From: Endocalyx cinctus
Taxonomy: Eukaryota; Ascomycota; Sordariomycetes; Amphisphaeriales; Apiosporaceae
Length of the DNA: 64,000 bases
Direction of reading: 5' to 3'
Assembly: GCA_001600455.1 (NCBI GenBank)
Contig: BCKC01000003.1
Location: 2,580,315-2,644,314, forward strand
Below the pieces are notes generated by a model that saw nothing but the letters and a program-made list of their open reading frames with translations, was not told the DNA's origin and searched no databases. How positions within the stretch are numbered: the stretch's first letter is position 1; every line of letters starts with the position of its first letter. The position numbers were made by a program, and so were the translations under genes. This document shows positions 1-13,671 of the stretch, piece by piece.

Positions 1-113
1 CACCTAAGAGATGTATCCCTTGAAAATCGAGAGTCCTGTCGCCATGCACAAGATAAATGGGTGCGGCGTATAATTCGAGATATTTACTTTGAAAGTCATA
101 AAATAAATCCGAA

Positions 114-1111
114 ATGACAGACCAAGATATTTCAAACGTTACGGAGTCAGTTCTTTTCTCTAAAGATGAGAAGCACGTTCTAGAGCTACACGACAGGCTT
201 CAGCAGCTTCAGCTAGAGATCGCGCTCCTCAACGCGCAAAAGAATTATGCCCCTGGTAAGCTACCTCTCCATAATTAATATCTTCCGACTTATAAAGCTT
301 ATTTTTCTATTCATATCAGTGCTCACTCTCGTAAAATAATTTTCATAGGCCATAGCGGGGAGAAGAGTGCGACGGACTGTCAAAAGGAGCTCCAAGACTC
401 ACGGTCGCGTTATGTCATTCGTAATGAGGTAGTCGACGCGGTCATTAGCGCGAATCCCATATTGCAGGCGGTACACCACGGAACAAAAGCATCTCCCATC
501 GAAAGGTAAATAAATTTTAGAAGTCATTGTCGATTATACGCTCATACCTTGGATGATATATATGCATTATTTGCCTACGTTTCGCCTACGGTTTATGTCT
601 GTTACATCTCTACCAGGTCGTGTTGAAACCGCCGACCTGTTGTTTTATCGCTTCAGAGTTCGGCGTTCACCAATAATGAAGAAAGATCCGGGGGAGAAAA
701 AAAAGACTCAACTAACCAAGAACCACCAGGGACCTCTTTTCGCACGTGCAAGAGCGCGAGGACGCGTCCGTAGACTTAGCGCGACAGTCGGTCGAGTTCC
801 GGGGCGTGCTGGACGAGATCGCCGAGGTAGAGAGCCGGGTGCTCCGGCTCAGCCGGGAAAACGTGCGCCTGGCGACGGAGATGCTCGCCCTCGCGGAGCA
901 GGCGAAGAAGCAGAAGGAGGACGCCATCGAGGACGCCGAGGGGGACGCGGCGGCGGAGATCCGCGCGCTCGAAGATCGGGTGAGGTCGAGTCGGCAGCGC
1001 TGGCGCGTGCTGAAGGGCGCGGCGAGCGCCATCGTCGCGGGCAGCGGGGTCGACTGGGCCCGAGACGCCCGTCTCAGGGATATGGTGCTGGATCCTGAGA
1101 GCGAAGACTGA
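114..1111 (+). CDS. CENPH: CENP-H family inner-kinetochore protein
   Basis: Three exons (114-255, 349-505, 730-1111) join in phase to give 226 aa. CENP-H (Mcm16 in budding yeast, Fta3 in fission yeast) is a subunit of the constitutive centromere-associated network, acting at the inner kinetochore. The identification rests on the C-terminus, where a long charged coiled coil (roughly residues 105-190) is followed by VLKGAASAIVAGSGVDWARD and a terminal RLRDMVLDPESED. That matches the family pattern of a hydrophobic stretch, GSGxxWAxDxxL and a final VL-acidic end. The length is close to the human protein. The acceptor at 729 was chosen because the nearer one at 656 enters a different frame. Exon 3 is far richer in GC than exons 1-2. 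Family assignment is from the motif, not a search. Confidence 0.8.
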
Positions 1112-4100
1112 AGAGCGAGCGTGAGGGAGATAGTGAGAGAAGAAAGAAACGAGAGGGAAAAAATTCGAGAGCGTAATGATATGTAAGTGTTGGTGATCGG
1201 TTACGAGTCTTTGTATAAGTCCTATTTAGTTTAAAACTTGTGACGCCTCTTGCCCGGACAGCTTATCCCCGTTACATAATTACCCACTCGCTATCTCTAT
1301 GTCAGATAGCCACAACCTATTCACATAGGCACAGTCAATCATAAACCGTTATTTCGTATGCCGCCATCACCCTTGAGTGTTGAACTCATTCAAGCCGCCA
1401 TGTAGACCGCGAAATCCATGCGTCTTCGCCCAGAGTGGACTTTCCGATGATAGATCTGGATTCGCGGCTCTATGGGTCCTACGATCAACCACTCACTCAT
1501 CCGGAATCTCTTGATATGTATATTTGCGGATCAAATGCAGTTGGATCACATACGTTGACCGTTACCAGCCAATACGAAAGCAAATGTTCCTGATCAGTAG
1601 GGCTTAGCGCGACCACATCTCTGACCACTCAAAAGGGAGCCCATGCTATTCTAAAATCGCAATGTTTCTACAGAGTATGCTTATTACCATTGCCGTTGCC
1701 AAAAATTAATTATTAGTCTAAGCCGCTATGTTCACCTTTTTCTCGTCTATACATAAACCTTATTGCATAGTGATTCGAGCGTGTGTATGTATATTCAGAT
1801 ATATGTGTAGGTTAGACAGGTGTGGAAGTACGTAAGATAAGTGCTTCATAAAATCTTCACTGGTCATAAAATGGGAGAAAATGTGATGTAGCTGGGTAAA
1901 TAGGTATTTATTCGCAGCACTAATTCACGTGACGTTAGCATGAGCGCGTCACAATCACTCTCTTAGGTTTATTTATGTGGGAAATTAACAAGGTGGAGGC
2001 GTCATGAATATTATTACTTTTTTCTTGATGCAGCCAAATTTAGAGTGGTCATTCCTTGAAAATGCCTAGGTTAGTAGTGTAGCGCGTATGAGTGTGCCGT
2101 CGGATGGTGGAGTGGGAATCAAAAAAATGCTTTCAGGTTTGATTGATTTGGTTCAAAAGACACAGTGTGGGATCTCAGTAGCAAGACTCCTACTACATGT
2201 CTCTAAGTGTAGCTTGTACAGTATTCGCTTTAAAATGACGAGGTACATGCACATACTTCGGGTGACGCATATATTTTGTCTACAAGACACCCCCAATGCC
2301 TGGTACTCGCTTCGCAGGATGATAGAAACAGCCTAGTACAAGCTTGAATACCCCCCCCCCCCCCAAGCATATCTGCATAAAGTAGCATGGTTGATGGACT
2401 GGGCAATGTTGAGTACTTCCGCACCCCATATAGCGTACATATACATACAAATCCGATCATATTTATAAGTCCGTACTATGCATATGACCATACTTGTATG
2501 TCATCCCGTACCTGAAATTTGCTGTTTTAAAAGGCGTTACATTGATTCTCGAGTGCAACGATGAGAATACATATATATGTAAGAATAAACTAAGTAGCTT
2601 GCAGGTATTGATGAGCAACTCTCAGTATTTGCGGATAGCATGGGCTCAAAGCTTCCTACAAAGACATCAATTATTATCTAGTCTACTAATGTAGTGCATT
2701 TAGCAAGTACGCTATCACTTTACTACAGTATGCAGATCTCGAAATCCATCTTTTTTCAAGGTGAAAATCAAAGAGCAGTGTAGTCTGTACTACGGGGGAT
2801 GTGCTCCCCTCATATTAACCAAAAGAAAAAGTGCCAGGCCGCGTCCAAGTTACGGAAGATCTTAAGCCTATTGCCGTATGCATTCACCCAATACATGGGA
2901 TGGTGCGCGGGTCTCTGCGGGACAAGTGATGCGCCAGTGCAACAATCTGAAGAATCTGAAGGGCCTCTTTCAAAGCGAAGCGCTCCAGTAGTTGATTGGT
3001 AGAGCGTTACCTAGTGCATACTATTTGTCCGTGTAATAATTATTACAATCCAGACCATACACTACTTCGTGCTGGCTTATGGCCGAGGAAGAGTGCTAGT
3101 TTGAGCAACCAATAAGGATAGCAGGTAATTATTCATAAAACCCACGAGGTTAGGAACAAACTCAAAAGGACCGTATTCCAAATTGTATTGACGATGTGAA
3201 CAAGAAAGCAGCAATAACACTGGGTACGTAGTCAAAATAACGAGTAATTGAACATGAACAAAAGAAAATGAAAATTGCCGACTCTGTATTGTTATGCAGT
3301 TTTGGATCAAGCCTGACTTGACTTGACACACAAGAAGATTACCGGCGGTTTTGGAAGGATAGGAATAGAACTTGTTTGCTGTCCTTCCAATCAGTAGACA
3401 TTACCAAGGGGTGTGTGGTAGTAACCGTGTCAATGGTGTTTTGAAGAAAAAAAAAGAATATGTCAGACGAAAGAGGAAAGCCAAGGTGGATCTATAGGCT
3501 GTAGACTTATACGTGTACATATGTAAACATATACGATATTGTGCAAATAATGCACAAATAATATATAACACATCAATAATGAGAGGAGAGAAAAGAAGGA
3601 AATCAGCGAAACAATATGGAGAGGGGGCCAGCGAAAACCCAGAAGAGAGGGTAAAGTTCTTGGGTGGGCACAATCAGCTGCAAGTGGCAGCAGCCTTTTT
3701 TTTTTTTTTTTTTGGGGGGGCCCTAGGATCCATCATACCAAAGGCAAAACAACACCCAAACTAGGACTGGGCAGAACTGGGACTGGGTAATACTGCCATC
3801 ACAGGTTGTGACTGGGCATGGATATGTAAGCTATAAGTTGTGTACTAAATAAAGGGATATACATATGGCTGTAATACTAAGCTACACTACTACACTACGA
3901 GACCTGGCAGATCGCCATCATACTATGTATGTATCTATACCTACTCCGTGTATGTACGTCCACTACATACTTGGAAAGAAGGAATATATATACTACTACC
4001 ACTATTATGTATACGTATATCATAGTATGTACGGCATAGGTAAACTGAAATGATTCGTTTCATTTAGATCATCATAAAATGCAGTCATCCAGGGCCAACA

Positions 4101-6588
4101 ACAATAACCTAGTGCGTATAGACGACCGGCCGGCATTCAGAAACAAAGTTCCTTCTATTTTGGAAATAGCTACATTTACTACGTATGCTGCTACCAATTT
4201 GCTATTACTATGTGATGTACTCCGTATATTATATCTACTTAGATGCATAGATTTCTATACGCATATTCTTCATATTAACATAGATAAGCAGCCAATGAAT
4301 ACATCCGATGAATACTTTGCACATAGCGCAGTATAAAAACCTGTCAAGTGTACTATGTAAGTAAATGATGGGTTTTATACGAATGGAATGTGCTACAGTA
4401 TGCAGATTTGTCAAATGGTACATAAGGATTATTACTTTGGGGAAGTTACTTATGGCAATAGTTTCTCGTCTCATCTCTTGTACATAAAGAGGCAGAGGAT
4501 AAGCCGAATTTGGTTATTTGGCAGTATATACATTACTACGTAAGGGTAGTTGTGCTAACTTAACCATCAATGACCATTAAGAAAAAAATCTACAAATCAA
4601 GTTTTAAGAAATGAACGATTTACATATACGTACTATGGTATATAAATAACTGAATACGTATACGTATATGTATGTATGTAGGTAGGTATGTACCACCTAT
4701 CTAAGGTATGTACTTAGAATCAATTTAGTATAATTTTGAATAAGTATGACTTGATGTTTGTATAGATTCAAGGATAACTGCCTACCTACAGTACATAGTA
4801 GTATTTCTTTATTCTCTAGTGTACTTATTTCAAGCAGGTATTTACTACCTAAGTACTTAGTAGCTTAAGTAAGTATTTAGTAGTTTAGTACTTGAAGTAC
4901 ATAGTAGTATTATGAAAGGCAGACAACCACAATGAACGGAGTTGGAGGGTTCTTAGTTTACGTACTGCTTAGTAGTGTACAATCATCGTTTTTTTTTTAT
5001 CTAGATAGGTAGTAAATAGCCTTGCTATACTTTTAACAAAAACGTAATAAAGGAGGGAATCAAGTTTTGTTAATAGTAATAATAAGTTTGGTTCTTTTTT
5101 TTTTTTTGGTATCAAGGATAATAAAGAAGGGGTCAAAAAAAAAGGCAAAAGAAAGGAAGAGGGGATGGGGGGCTGGACTCCTGTAGTGTACTTAGTATAT
5201 TTACATAGTATATTCACATACCTAGGTAGTATATTTACATAGATACTACTATATGTACTATACATATGTACGTACAGGTATGTAAAATTATTAAGGGACT
5301 CAATAGAGAATGAAGACAAAAAAAAAAAAAGAATTAACAAATCAGTTGAAAGAGATTTATTCCCATTACCACCTAATTTCTAGTAGTATGGATACTTTGT
5401 ATGTAAATATGTAAAATGTACATATAGTAATAGTAGTACTCTGTACTCAGTCTATCGCTAGATACAGTATCTCGTACACTGTACGATACATTTAGTGGTC
5501 TTTCATCAGCTGTACTTGTGACAGTATAGCATACGTTATTAGTGCTAAAAGGGCTTGCAAAGTTTCTCCCTGCCAGTCCTTGCCCGCTTTTTGGTGTTGC
5601 CCCCCTCTCCCACTTTGCACCCTCCCTCAAGAAATTGGAGAGTGTCTTGCACGCAATCACCCGTCCACAGTAAAAAGGCATAGGCCAACGCTCCCCCCAT
5701 ACAAATTTCCCTCTCTTCTCTCTCATACAAATCTCCCACCTAAAAAGACCAACAACACACACTTACACTACACACTCATTCTACTCTACTCTCTACTCTA
5801 TTACTCTCTCAATACTCTTTTACGCGCAACACACATACTAATCGTGAGTACCTCTATTTATATGGTTATAACCAGCAAACACCAAGTCACATATTTCCAA
5901 TATCCTCAACATTCAATTTCCCACGCAATCAAAAATATATGTTAAATTGGTTTGATTCGATCAAGTCGTCAATTATTTAACTTGTATTTATAAACAATTC
6001 TTGGGTTTTGATTTTATTTTCATCTTCTATCACCGTCCACTTCTGTACTTTAAACATACTCCAACCTCTTACACTTTAGCTGCATTTATAATTATAAGCC
6101 AGCCCGCTAATCCTTCCTTCTCAACAGCTTAAAAAAACCACAAACAACACTTTTTGAATTCTCAAGAAATCTTCGAAGGTGTGTATTATACTTCAGTTCG
6201 GTTCATTCTAAGCTTCGAGTCGCGATTTTCACGCGTTGGGATGCGCAATTCCGTTTGCGACAGCAACACTTTCCATTCACTCCATCGCATCGCATCGCGT
6301 CCAAGCTCTACGGAGCAAACATTGTTGTCATTCTCCATCCATCTTCGTACCCATTGTCCGCAGCTGGTTGTCGCGACACTTTGCGCTTCCTTCCCATCAC
6401 TCTGCACCTATCTATACCAATTCACCCAATTTATTACAAGTTATCACTTCTCACTCGTCACCACACTTGCATCTCTACCCTCTCACTTGGACTCCGAACT
6501 ACCCAGCGAAACCACGGGCCTGCATTATATACCTTCTCAAGCTTCTATCCAATACTAATTCAAACCCTATTGACAGAACTCTATCAAC
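1112..6588. other. Long AT-rich intergenic region
   Basis: No credible gene is seen in these 5.5 kb. Open frames are short, low-complexity and on both strands. The stretch holds homopolymers (14 C at 2351-2364; T and G runs near 3700; T runs near 4990 and 5097) and abundant TAGTA/TACGTA-type simple sequence. The last kilobase (about 5580-6588) becomes pyrimidine-rich on the plus strand, as is usual in promoters and leaders of highly expressed fungal genes. It probably holds the NHP6 promoter and 5' UTR. Confidence 0.6.
4620..4920. repeat. Degenerate TAGTA/TACTTAG simple-sequence tract
   Basis: Short words such as TAAGTA, TAGTAG and GTACTTAGTA recur in both orientations through this stretch, producing many small imperfect inverted repeats. 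No larger unit with terminal repeats or target-site duplication could be made out. This may be decayed repeat DNA or slippage-prone simple sequence. Confidence 0.45.
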
Positions 6589-7009
6589 ATGCCTAAGGAA
6601 GCTTCCACCAAGCGCGGCAAGGCTGGCAAGGTCGAGAAGAGAAAGGGAAAGAAGGGTGAGTCTCGATAATTCCCCGGCCCCTACTCTCTACCTTAATGCT
6701 GACTTTATATCCAATTAGACCCCAACGCCCCCAAGCGTGGTCTCTCCGCCTACATGTTCTTCGCCAACGAGCAGCGAGAGAACGTCCGTGACGAGAACCC
6801 TGGCATTTCCTTCGGTCAAGTCGGCAAGATCCTCGGTGAGCGATGGAAGGCCCTCAACGACAAGCAGCGTGCTCCCTACGAGTCCAAGGCTGCCGCGGAC
6901 AAGAAACGTTACGAGGACGAGAAGCTAGCATACCAGGTAAGAACAACTCATCTTGCAAGATGTTGACGTTCATCAATGCTAACTCCTCGTCCAGGCTGAA
7001 TCTGACTAA
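6589..7009 (+). CDS. NHP6: HMG-box non-histone chromatin protein (NHP6 type)
   Basis: Three exons (6589-6655, 6719-6936, 6995-7009) encode 99 aa. The protein is a single HMG box that binds and bends DNA without sequence preference; in yeast, Nhp6 assists FACT and nucleosome remodelling in the nucleus. The basic N-terminus (residues 1-23) runs into [18 protein letters not shown], the hallmark start of the box. It continues through the helix I-II residues [20 protein letters not shown] to helix III ending [11 protein letters not shown]. The last exon adds only AESD. Length and organisation match fungal NHP6 closely. The initiator is the first ATG after a long pyrimidine-rich leader, and it puts the basic arm directly before the box. 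The gene stands alone between large spacers. Confidence 0.96.
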
Positions 7010-9858
7010 ATAGTTATAGTCATAAAGTGGACGAACAAGGCTTGTCTTTGTTCTCTGCCAACTACTGGTCGGCTATGTTTCACATGATGGGATGACAACT
7101 GGATGTCCTGATCATGAATGTTTCTCTTTTTCACGTTTAATAGTATTGGTTTGGTCGGTGTTGAAGCAATGGGTATGGGTTAAGGTGCTTCGTTCTGCTT
7201 TTCAAAGGAGATGCGCATTGACTAGAGAAGAGCAAAGGAGAGCTCATTTATTCCTCTAGTAGAATTGTCGCGCGAGTTTAGCTTCAATGATATCACGGCA
7301 TTTTCGTTCAGTACGCTCGAATGTCAACGATTGTACAATAGATCAACAGCATCAAATCACAAAGAGCAAATTGCCCTCATCGCTAGTGCCTCATTATCGC
7401 ATCAACCTCCCGATCATGTCTAAATGTACTTTCATGGTATTATCGCATGCCTACTAGCTGTGGTGACGAAGAACCCTGATTCCATGCAGCCAGGTACCAG
7501 CAGGCAACCGAGGTTGCCATTTTTGGAGCTACCGGATCCGGGGATCGGGATAATGGGACCGGGATCTTCACTGGGTCGTCTTCCAGAATCTGACAGTGGC
7601 TGTAAGCTTTTTTTGATACCTGTTTTGCCTTAACGCAGTCAACACTGATGTACACACCTCACCCTATGGATCCATCTTTCCATATATCTCTTCATATACC
7701 TCTCCATATAGACAATTATTTTACCGGTAATTACCTTGATAAGACGAGGCTGAGAAAATCAACCATGCGTTTCATTCATTTCTTGTCGATTACCTGAAGT
7801 AAATTACTAAGGCATGGGACATTTGTACACTAACAAAAACGCCTTCTCACCCCACCAACCCACCTAACCCACTTCCTAAAAATACTCGTTCAAACTTCAC
7901 TGACTTTCGGGAATAGTTTACTCCGTATCCCATGTCGCCCTCGAGTTACGCCGCTATATTAACAATACCTACCTGCTTTAGTTACATACCCATCCCTCCG
8001 CTTTCCCACCCACATGCCGGTAAAATGTACTCAAATTGAAGGATGCACCGGCATCTTCGCATCTTCCAACGATCTAGGTATGTATTCAAAATCTGATTTT
8101 GGCCCCAAGGGATAGCCACATTAGCTTTTTAGGACAGCGATCAATTTCTCCTTAGACACTGGACTGCAAATCTTTGCAATCAGTCTGGACGGCATCAACC
8201 CACGTTATATCAGACATGATATCGTCAGATTACAATTTCGGTCCAAACTTACCTTTAAGTTCCACGAGAAGATCTGATTATCTCTATATGTACTGTACGA
8301 GGTATATATATATATTCCTAGAGTATATATATACACCAAGTATATCATAAAAAGGACATCCGGATAAACTTTCGTCGCTCGAGGAGATCTTGTAATAATT
8401 TTTCGCAATACTCGATTCGAATGGGATCGCTTTCGCCTCACTTACTATAATTATTCTGATATATACTATATATGTGTGTATATATAGTATATTTGCATTC
8501 CAATTGAGGAGATCAAAAGAAACAGATCTTCGAATCCGGAGTAACACAAATATATATAATCACAACAGCAGATCAGATAAGTGCATGCTACGTACCTAAT
8601 CATGAATAACATACGCTTCTGGCGACATCATATTTGCCAGATCCCGAAAGCGCTCCACTAGTATCGCCGTCGCCCCTCTTCCTATCCGGTACAGGTGCAG
8701 TCCAAGTCCAGAGGTCCTCCTCCCTGCATATTATTTATGCAAGTTTCTTCTTTCTGCGCGCTGTGAATCGTAGGATGGCCCAATCTAACTACGCCTGATC
8801 CGGATGGCGACCTGGTTCCGCCCAATCCCACACGCATTTCTTACTCAGAAGGCCGTCGTTGACTTCGTGGCAGTCCCTCAGTGAATATGTGTCCTCGCCA
8901 TAAAACGCAACCAATATTGGCTATCCTTTTACGATCTGTCGCCCACATATGGTAGGTTTCCGTTTGATTTGCCAACCAAAGCCGAAAGAAAGTTTAACCA
9001 CCCTCTTTATAACTGCCCCATCTCTCATCCGAGTACATCCGTAGGTAAAACTTTATTTTCCAATGTCCGATGGTTGCAAAAGTCTCAGACATCTCATCAT
9101 CCATCATCCATCGTCCATCCGCTTGAATGGAAGAATGATAAGCTAGAACATCTCGCATTCCCTTCGCGGATGGTTATAGCTCAAATTGCTTTATTTACGT
9201 ATGTACTGTATGTCGAAGCGGGTTGATGCTCGATGCTCTAACGTAGAGTAATCTCCTTCCAGCCAACCATCTGTTCAACTGCAGAAGACTGCATTGGATT
9301 GTCTTAGGTTATTTATTTTCTCTTATCTGATTCGATTGGTATCGTCGGTTTTATCTCTTTGTTTATTATCAGGTCGCGCATCCTTACATCACCCCACCTG
9401 GGCTTGGTTGGGCTCTGGCCACGTCAGATGAGCCTCATTTGCTGGAGATTCGCCTATAACTTCCAGGATTTTCTTTTTGAAATTTGAAATTCGATTTTGA
9501 GACAAATAAATGAAAGTGGTCTTTTCTGCTCTCTTTCTTCAAGCGCCCGGGTTGTTTCGTTACCACTTTCCCCACACGGTCGCTTTGCCGCTGACCTGCG
9601 GAGTCGTAGCCGCCGATTTCCAGCATTTTCATCACCCGATGAGAAATCTAAGATCTTCAACTATTATTACAATTGTGAAAATCGTAGCGCAGAATTTTAG
9701 AAAGGGGGTTTCTTGAACTTCATTTTACGTATGTCGACGTGATATGGTGTCTCTCGTATGGTAGTTTAGCCACGGAGACCCTCGATACCAACATTCTCCT
9801 TTTACCACCATGATATCCTTCTTATAATTACCGATGAAGTAAAAAAAAAAAAAAGACA
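7010..9858. other. Intergenic region, no gene seen
   Basis: It contains the NHP6 3' UTR at the left and the promoter of the next gene at the right. TA-rich runs lie near 8300-8500, and a short inverted pair (GATGCCGGT-like at 8012 and 8047) is present. No frame shows recognisable protein sequence. A 14-base A run ends just before the next start codon. Confidence 0.55.
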
Positions 9859-12016
9859 ATGGACCCTGCTTCTTTCCGGGCGAGAACTCCGTCTATCGGA
9901 CTCATGCCAAACCAGATTGCACCACGATTACTCGGCGGATGTGTCCTCGAGGCCGAGCGTGCTGCTATTATCGGTACAGAATTAGAAGGCCTTCGAAAAT
10001 TTCTTCCCGAGAATTTTCATCCTCACCTCACGCTCATAATCGAAGAAATTCACCATACAAACATATTACTTCGAGACCTCGCGGACAAGTCACAACTCCA
10101 CCTTTCCCAAGTACCCGTCGTAGGCGACTATCTCAATGTCGTCCTCCCCTGTCTCTGCAAAACCCTGCGGGATATCAATGCATTTTACGAAGACAATTCG
10201 ATGACCAAGGAGCGGCGATGGAGGAAGATGTGCCACGTTCTCGGTAATGAACTCCCCGGTACTACCCTGGCCGCGAGGTTCATCTTGTATAATCAGTTTT
10301 TGCAGCTGCTTCAGTTCCTTTTGATCAGGTACGCTCCCCGACCACGACCCCACCCCAAAGATCGCAGCCCGCGAACACATACACCATGCTTAGTCAGACT
10401 ACCAACGAATCAACTCTTAGGTCTCCCAACTTTGATTTGAATGCTATAGAGTCCCTTCGACTTCGGATTTTGCAGCTTCGTGAAGCTAGGCAAATTCGTT
10501 CGTAATCCCCGGCGAGAGATTCTTCAGAGGAAAAGGGTAGCTAACCTTCATGCGCAGCGCCACCGAGTCCGGTGAGGACAGAGATGGTCAGACGAGATAC
10601 AGCTCTAGACTTTTGGAGCCAAGAGACAGTTAGTCTTCAAAAGGGGGTACGAGGAGTTGCGGTACGCACTAACAAGATATAGAACTCGCACTGGGCCGAA
10701 AAGATATTCACACAGCCCCTACCATCCCGCAGAGAGTATAAGCGTCAAGGGAGGTAAGCTGTCTAGCGCCTATTCATACATCTCGTCGATAGTATATTAA
10801 TGTCTTTTAAGGTCTGACGCATTTGGTCCGTTACAACAACTTGGACATCTGCCCATCGTATCAAAGGACGTGCAGATTCTAGTTAAGAGGTAGGTTAACA
10901 CTGCTTAGCATCAATTTCGAATTCGCCTTTTTACATCTTTGGATTTACTTCCGCCCCCACTTTCGTTTTCAAAAATATTTCAGCTCTTAACCTAAAAGAT
11001 AAATGCTTAGATCGTTTGATAACGACCGCCTCTCCGTTATCATTTTCCGACGAACTGACAATCAAGCGCCGTTTCTCCTCGTCCGCGTTAATTACGGCCC
11101 CCAATGCTGGGTCACGGTGCTCGGAGCGCACGAAATATGCGTTAAGCGAGATAGCAGTTCTGTCTTGCTGATGTCTCGTTGGAGCCGATCTGAGAACAGG
11201 GCTAAACCCTGGGCGAGTCTCTCATTCTTGACTTGGGAAGGCAAGTATACATTTTTCTACCTTTGACATTTATGAGTATAGGCCTAGTAAATCAGGTGAC
11301 CTCGGAGACGAGACTTATAAGTCTAACTGATGATCTCGGTATAATAGATATGGTGTTGTTTTATTGTACTTTCGTCTGCCTCAAGGCTCGCAGCCCGCTT
11401 ACGTTAAATGTCAACCCTGATGAGTTTACCCTCAAAAGAGAGAAGCGGCTCTTCCAAGCGTAAGTATTTTATTCAAATCCAGCCAACAGCATGTGTTCTT
11501 CATACTAACTCGAAGGACTACACAGCCAAATTCAAGATGATGGATATCATCACTGCCTCATGATTTATGAAGATCAGATAACGTACGGTCGGCGTCTACA
11601 TGCCGCCGTGTGGGACGGTGAGCTGAGGAAGTGCCCCGTATGGACGGCCTTTGGTGAGTCGAAATTGCATCCCTTAATTGTCGTCACTCGGGATTAATTT
11701 ATGTGCGTTACGTTCTTTCTCACTCAACATATCATGCTTTTTAACAGTTCCTCCCGACTGTTCACCGTCCTGGATACACCGAAAGTCTCGACACAAGGTC
11801 TGGCTGCGTCAAATTCAGCTGTACACATTCTGCGATACCTACCAGCCAGGCGTACAGCGAAAAGGTCGGAGGGGCGAGTTCGAACTAGAGTTCGTAAACA
11901 GCGAGGCCGTCACCAGATTCATCGAGATATTCGCAAACCCCGTCGATTCGAAACCCCTTATTGCCGAGTCTGCGAGCCAGGCGAACATTACAGGCGTGAG
12001 CATCGATGACGAGTGA
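9859..12016 (+). CDS. Uncharacterised conserved-looking fungal protein, 501 aa
   Basis: I do not recognise this protein. Nine exons join in consistent phase: 9859-10328, 10421-10497, 10558-10628, 10683-10753, 10812-10889, 11011-11240, 11348-11459, 11526-11653 and 11748-12016. Residues 1-156 look mainly helical, with heptad-like leucines. A basic linker follows (residues about 180-230). The C-terminal half (about 255-480) is rich in beta-type segments such as LSVIIFRRTDNQAPFLLV, YHHCLMIYED and VWLRQIQLYTFCDTYQ, and could hold one or two PH-like barrels, which is a guess. There is no signal peptide or membrane segment. Intron 6 begins GCAAGT after AG, a good match to the rare GC-AG class. Full-length phase agreement over eight introns strongly supports a real gene. 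Confidence 0.8.
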
Positions 12017-13671
12017 TAGAAAGTAATTCGGATTGGTGAGACCGTGCATAATCAGTCATATCCGCGTACTCCCGATTAAACCAACACCGCCATTCTATCT
12101 ACCGACCGCCGTATCAAGACCCCACCTCTTGAGAATATTACGCAAGCGCAGCCTTGCTGTCGACGTTCCATTCTCTCGAATAATAACCATACACACCATA
12201 AATAATGTAACTTCGCTTAAAATTATTCCCTTGGTAGCTCGCCTAAAATTTCAGAGCTTATTTCAACGGCACTTCTCTCTCATCACGATACAAATTCTAC
12301 ACACACATAGGCACTACCATACCTGTGAAAACAAGCGAGACCTAAACATCGACATTACAACAAGTATAATTATCACCTCTTTTAAGGAGACTTTACGTTT
12401 TTACGATTCTATTTACCCAACATATTACGACGACCTAACGAGATTGATGAAGAAAAANAAAAAAAAAAAAAAAAAGGATTGAGCGATACGGCCAACAAAA
12501 AAAAAAAAGTTATGACACGATACGACAGATTGCATGATACCCCCCCAGCATTTTACTCTATTATTTCCTCTCTCTCTTTATTTATCTATTGAACCACACC
12601 ACTAGTTCCTTGTTTTATTCGGCCACTCTTAACGAGCTATGCAGTCAGTAGATACCGCGCGGGATCACCCTTCCACACATAGAACTTTTGGTCTCTATTG
12701 TGCCTGTTTCCTAGTCTCCCCCCACTCCCTTCCAAGTTATTAGCTGAGGATGAATGGCGTCAATGGACAGAGCTAAATAGTAATAGGTTGTTGATGTTTT
12801 ACACACCATTTCCCCTCTGGAAGGACATGCCCATTTTTAGTTCCCCCGTTCCCGATGCCGCCCTTATCTCTAGCTGACCCCCCCCTTTTTGTGGGTTAAT
12901 GTAAGATGTTTATTAATGTAATTATCTTCCTGTTTATTTACTTAGGAATTAATAGGACGAAGTTGAGTAAGCGAGCTGAGTTGAAAATTATTTTCCATCT
13001 GCTGAAAAACCAAAGGAAGTAATCACATACGTATGAACTTAGGGGCCCCGTTGAGTCTTTGAATATGAGATACATACCTCCATTGAAAGTTTAAGGAAAA
13101 TTCTCCCTGAACTGAATTATCGTTTGTATTCATAAGACCCGGCGATATAAATCACATAAATCAAGTAGATAGTGAGAGGTGAAACTTCCCATATATGTAG
13201 GGAAATTTCTTACGGAAATACTGCAGCCTCGGTCACATGTAGGGTCTTCAACATAATGGGTATTACTTTTTTATTAAACGAGTCCTATTCTTTGACACAT
13301 ATTTCCCTATTCTTTTTTTTCTTCTCCCTAAGAGATTAAAGTCATGGAAAGAGAGAGACCAATAAATAATCAAAACAAATTTGCCAACCCAGTTAAATGT
13401 GTATCGGCTCATATACGCCTCATAGCTCCAGCAAAATCAAGAAAGTCACAAAGCTTACCGCCTTAGTAGATGGAAACAAAAGAAACCCGTGACCTCATCA
13501 TCCCAAACACCTCCCCAATTCCCCACCGGCACGCCTTATTTTTTTCCCCCCGTCATCCTAAAAATATGTAGCAGAAGAGAATTTTACAGAAAGAGAGAAA
13601 AACTTTACACAAAACGAAGGGTTTGGACTCTTTTTCTTGCCCCTCACCCTAACGTGTACAAGGAAGAAAGT
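12017..13671. other. Intergenic region with an ambiguous base
   Basis: This lies between the 3' ends of two convergent genes and should hold both 3' UTRs. A long A run at 12452-12475 includes an undetermined base N at 12458. The 149-aa frame across it has no protein-like features and ends in polylysine from that run. Nothing else was identified. Confidence 0.55.

Noticed and set aside
2351..2364. Poly-C run and nearby short frames as a possible gene
   Set aside because: Only simple sequence and short frames with no coding character.
6154..6718. Three overlapping frames before NHP6
   Set aside because: They lie in the pyrimidine-rich leader, one crosses the NHP6 first intron, and none resembles a protein.
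8281..8500. TA-rich inverted segments as a possible transposon end
   Set aside because: Only short AT palindromes; no long terminal repeats, target duplication or transposase.
12033..12482. 149-aa plus-strand frame
   Set aside because: Low-complexity, ends in a lysine run across an A tract containing an N, no intron or domain; treated as 3' flank.
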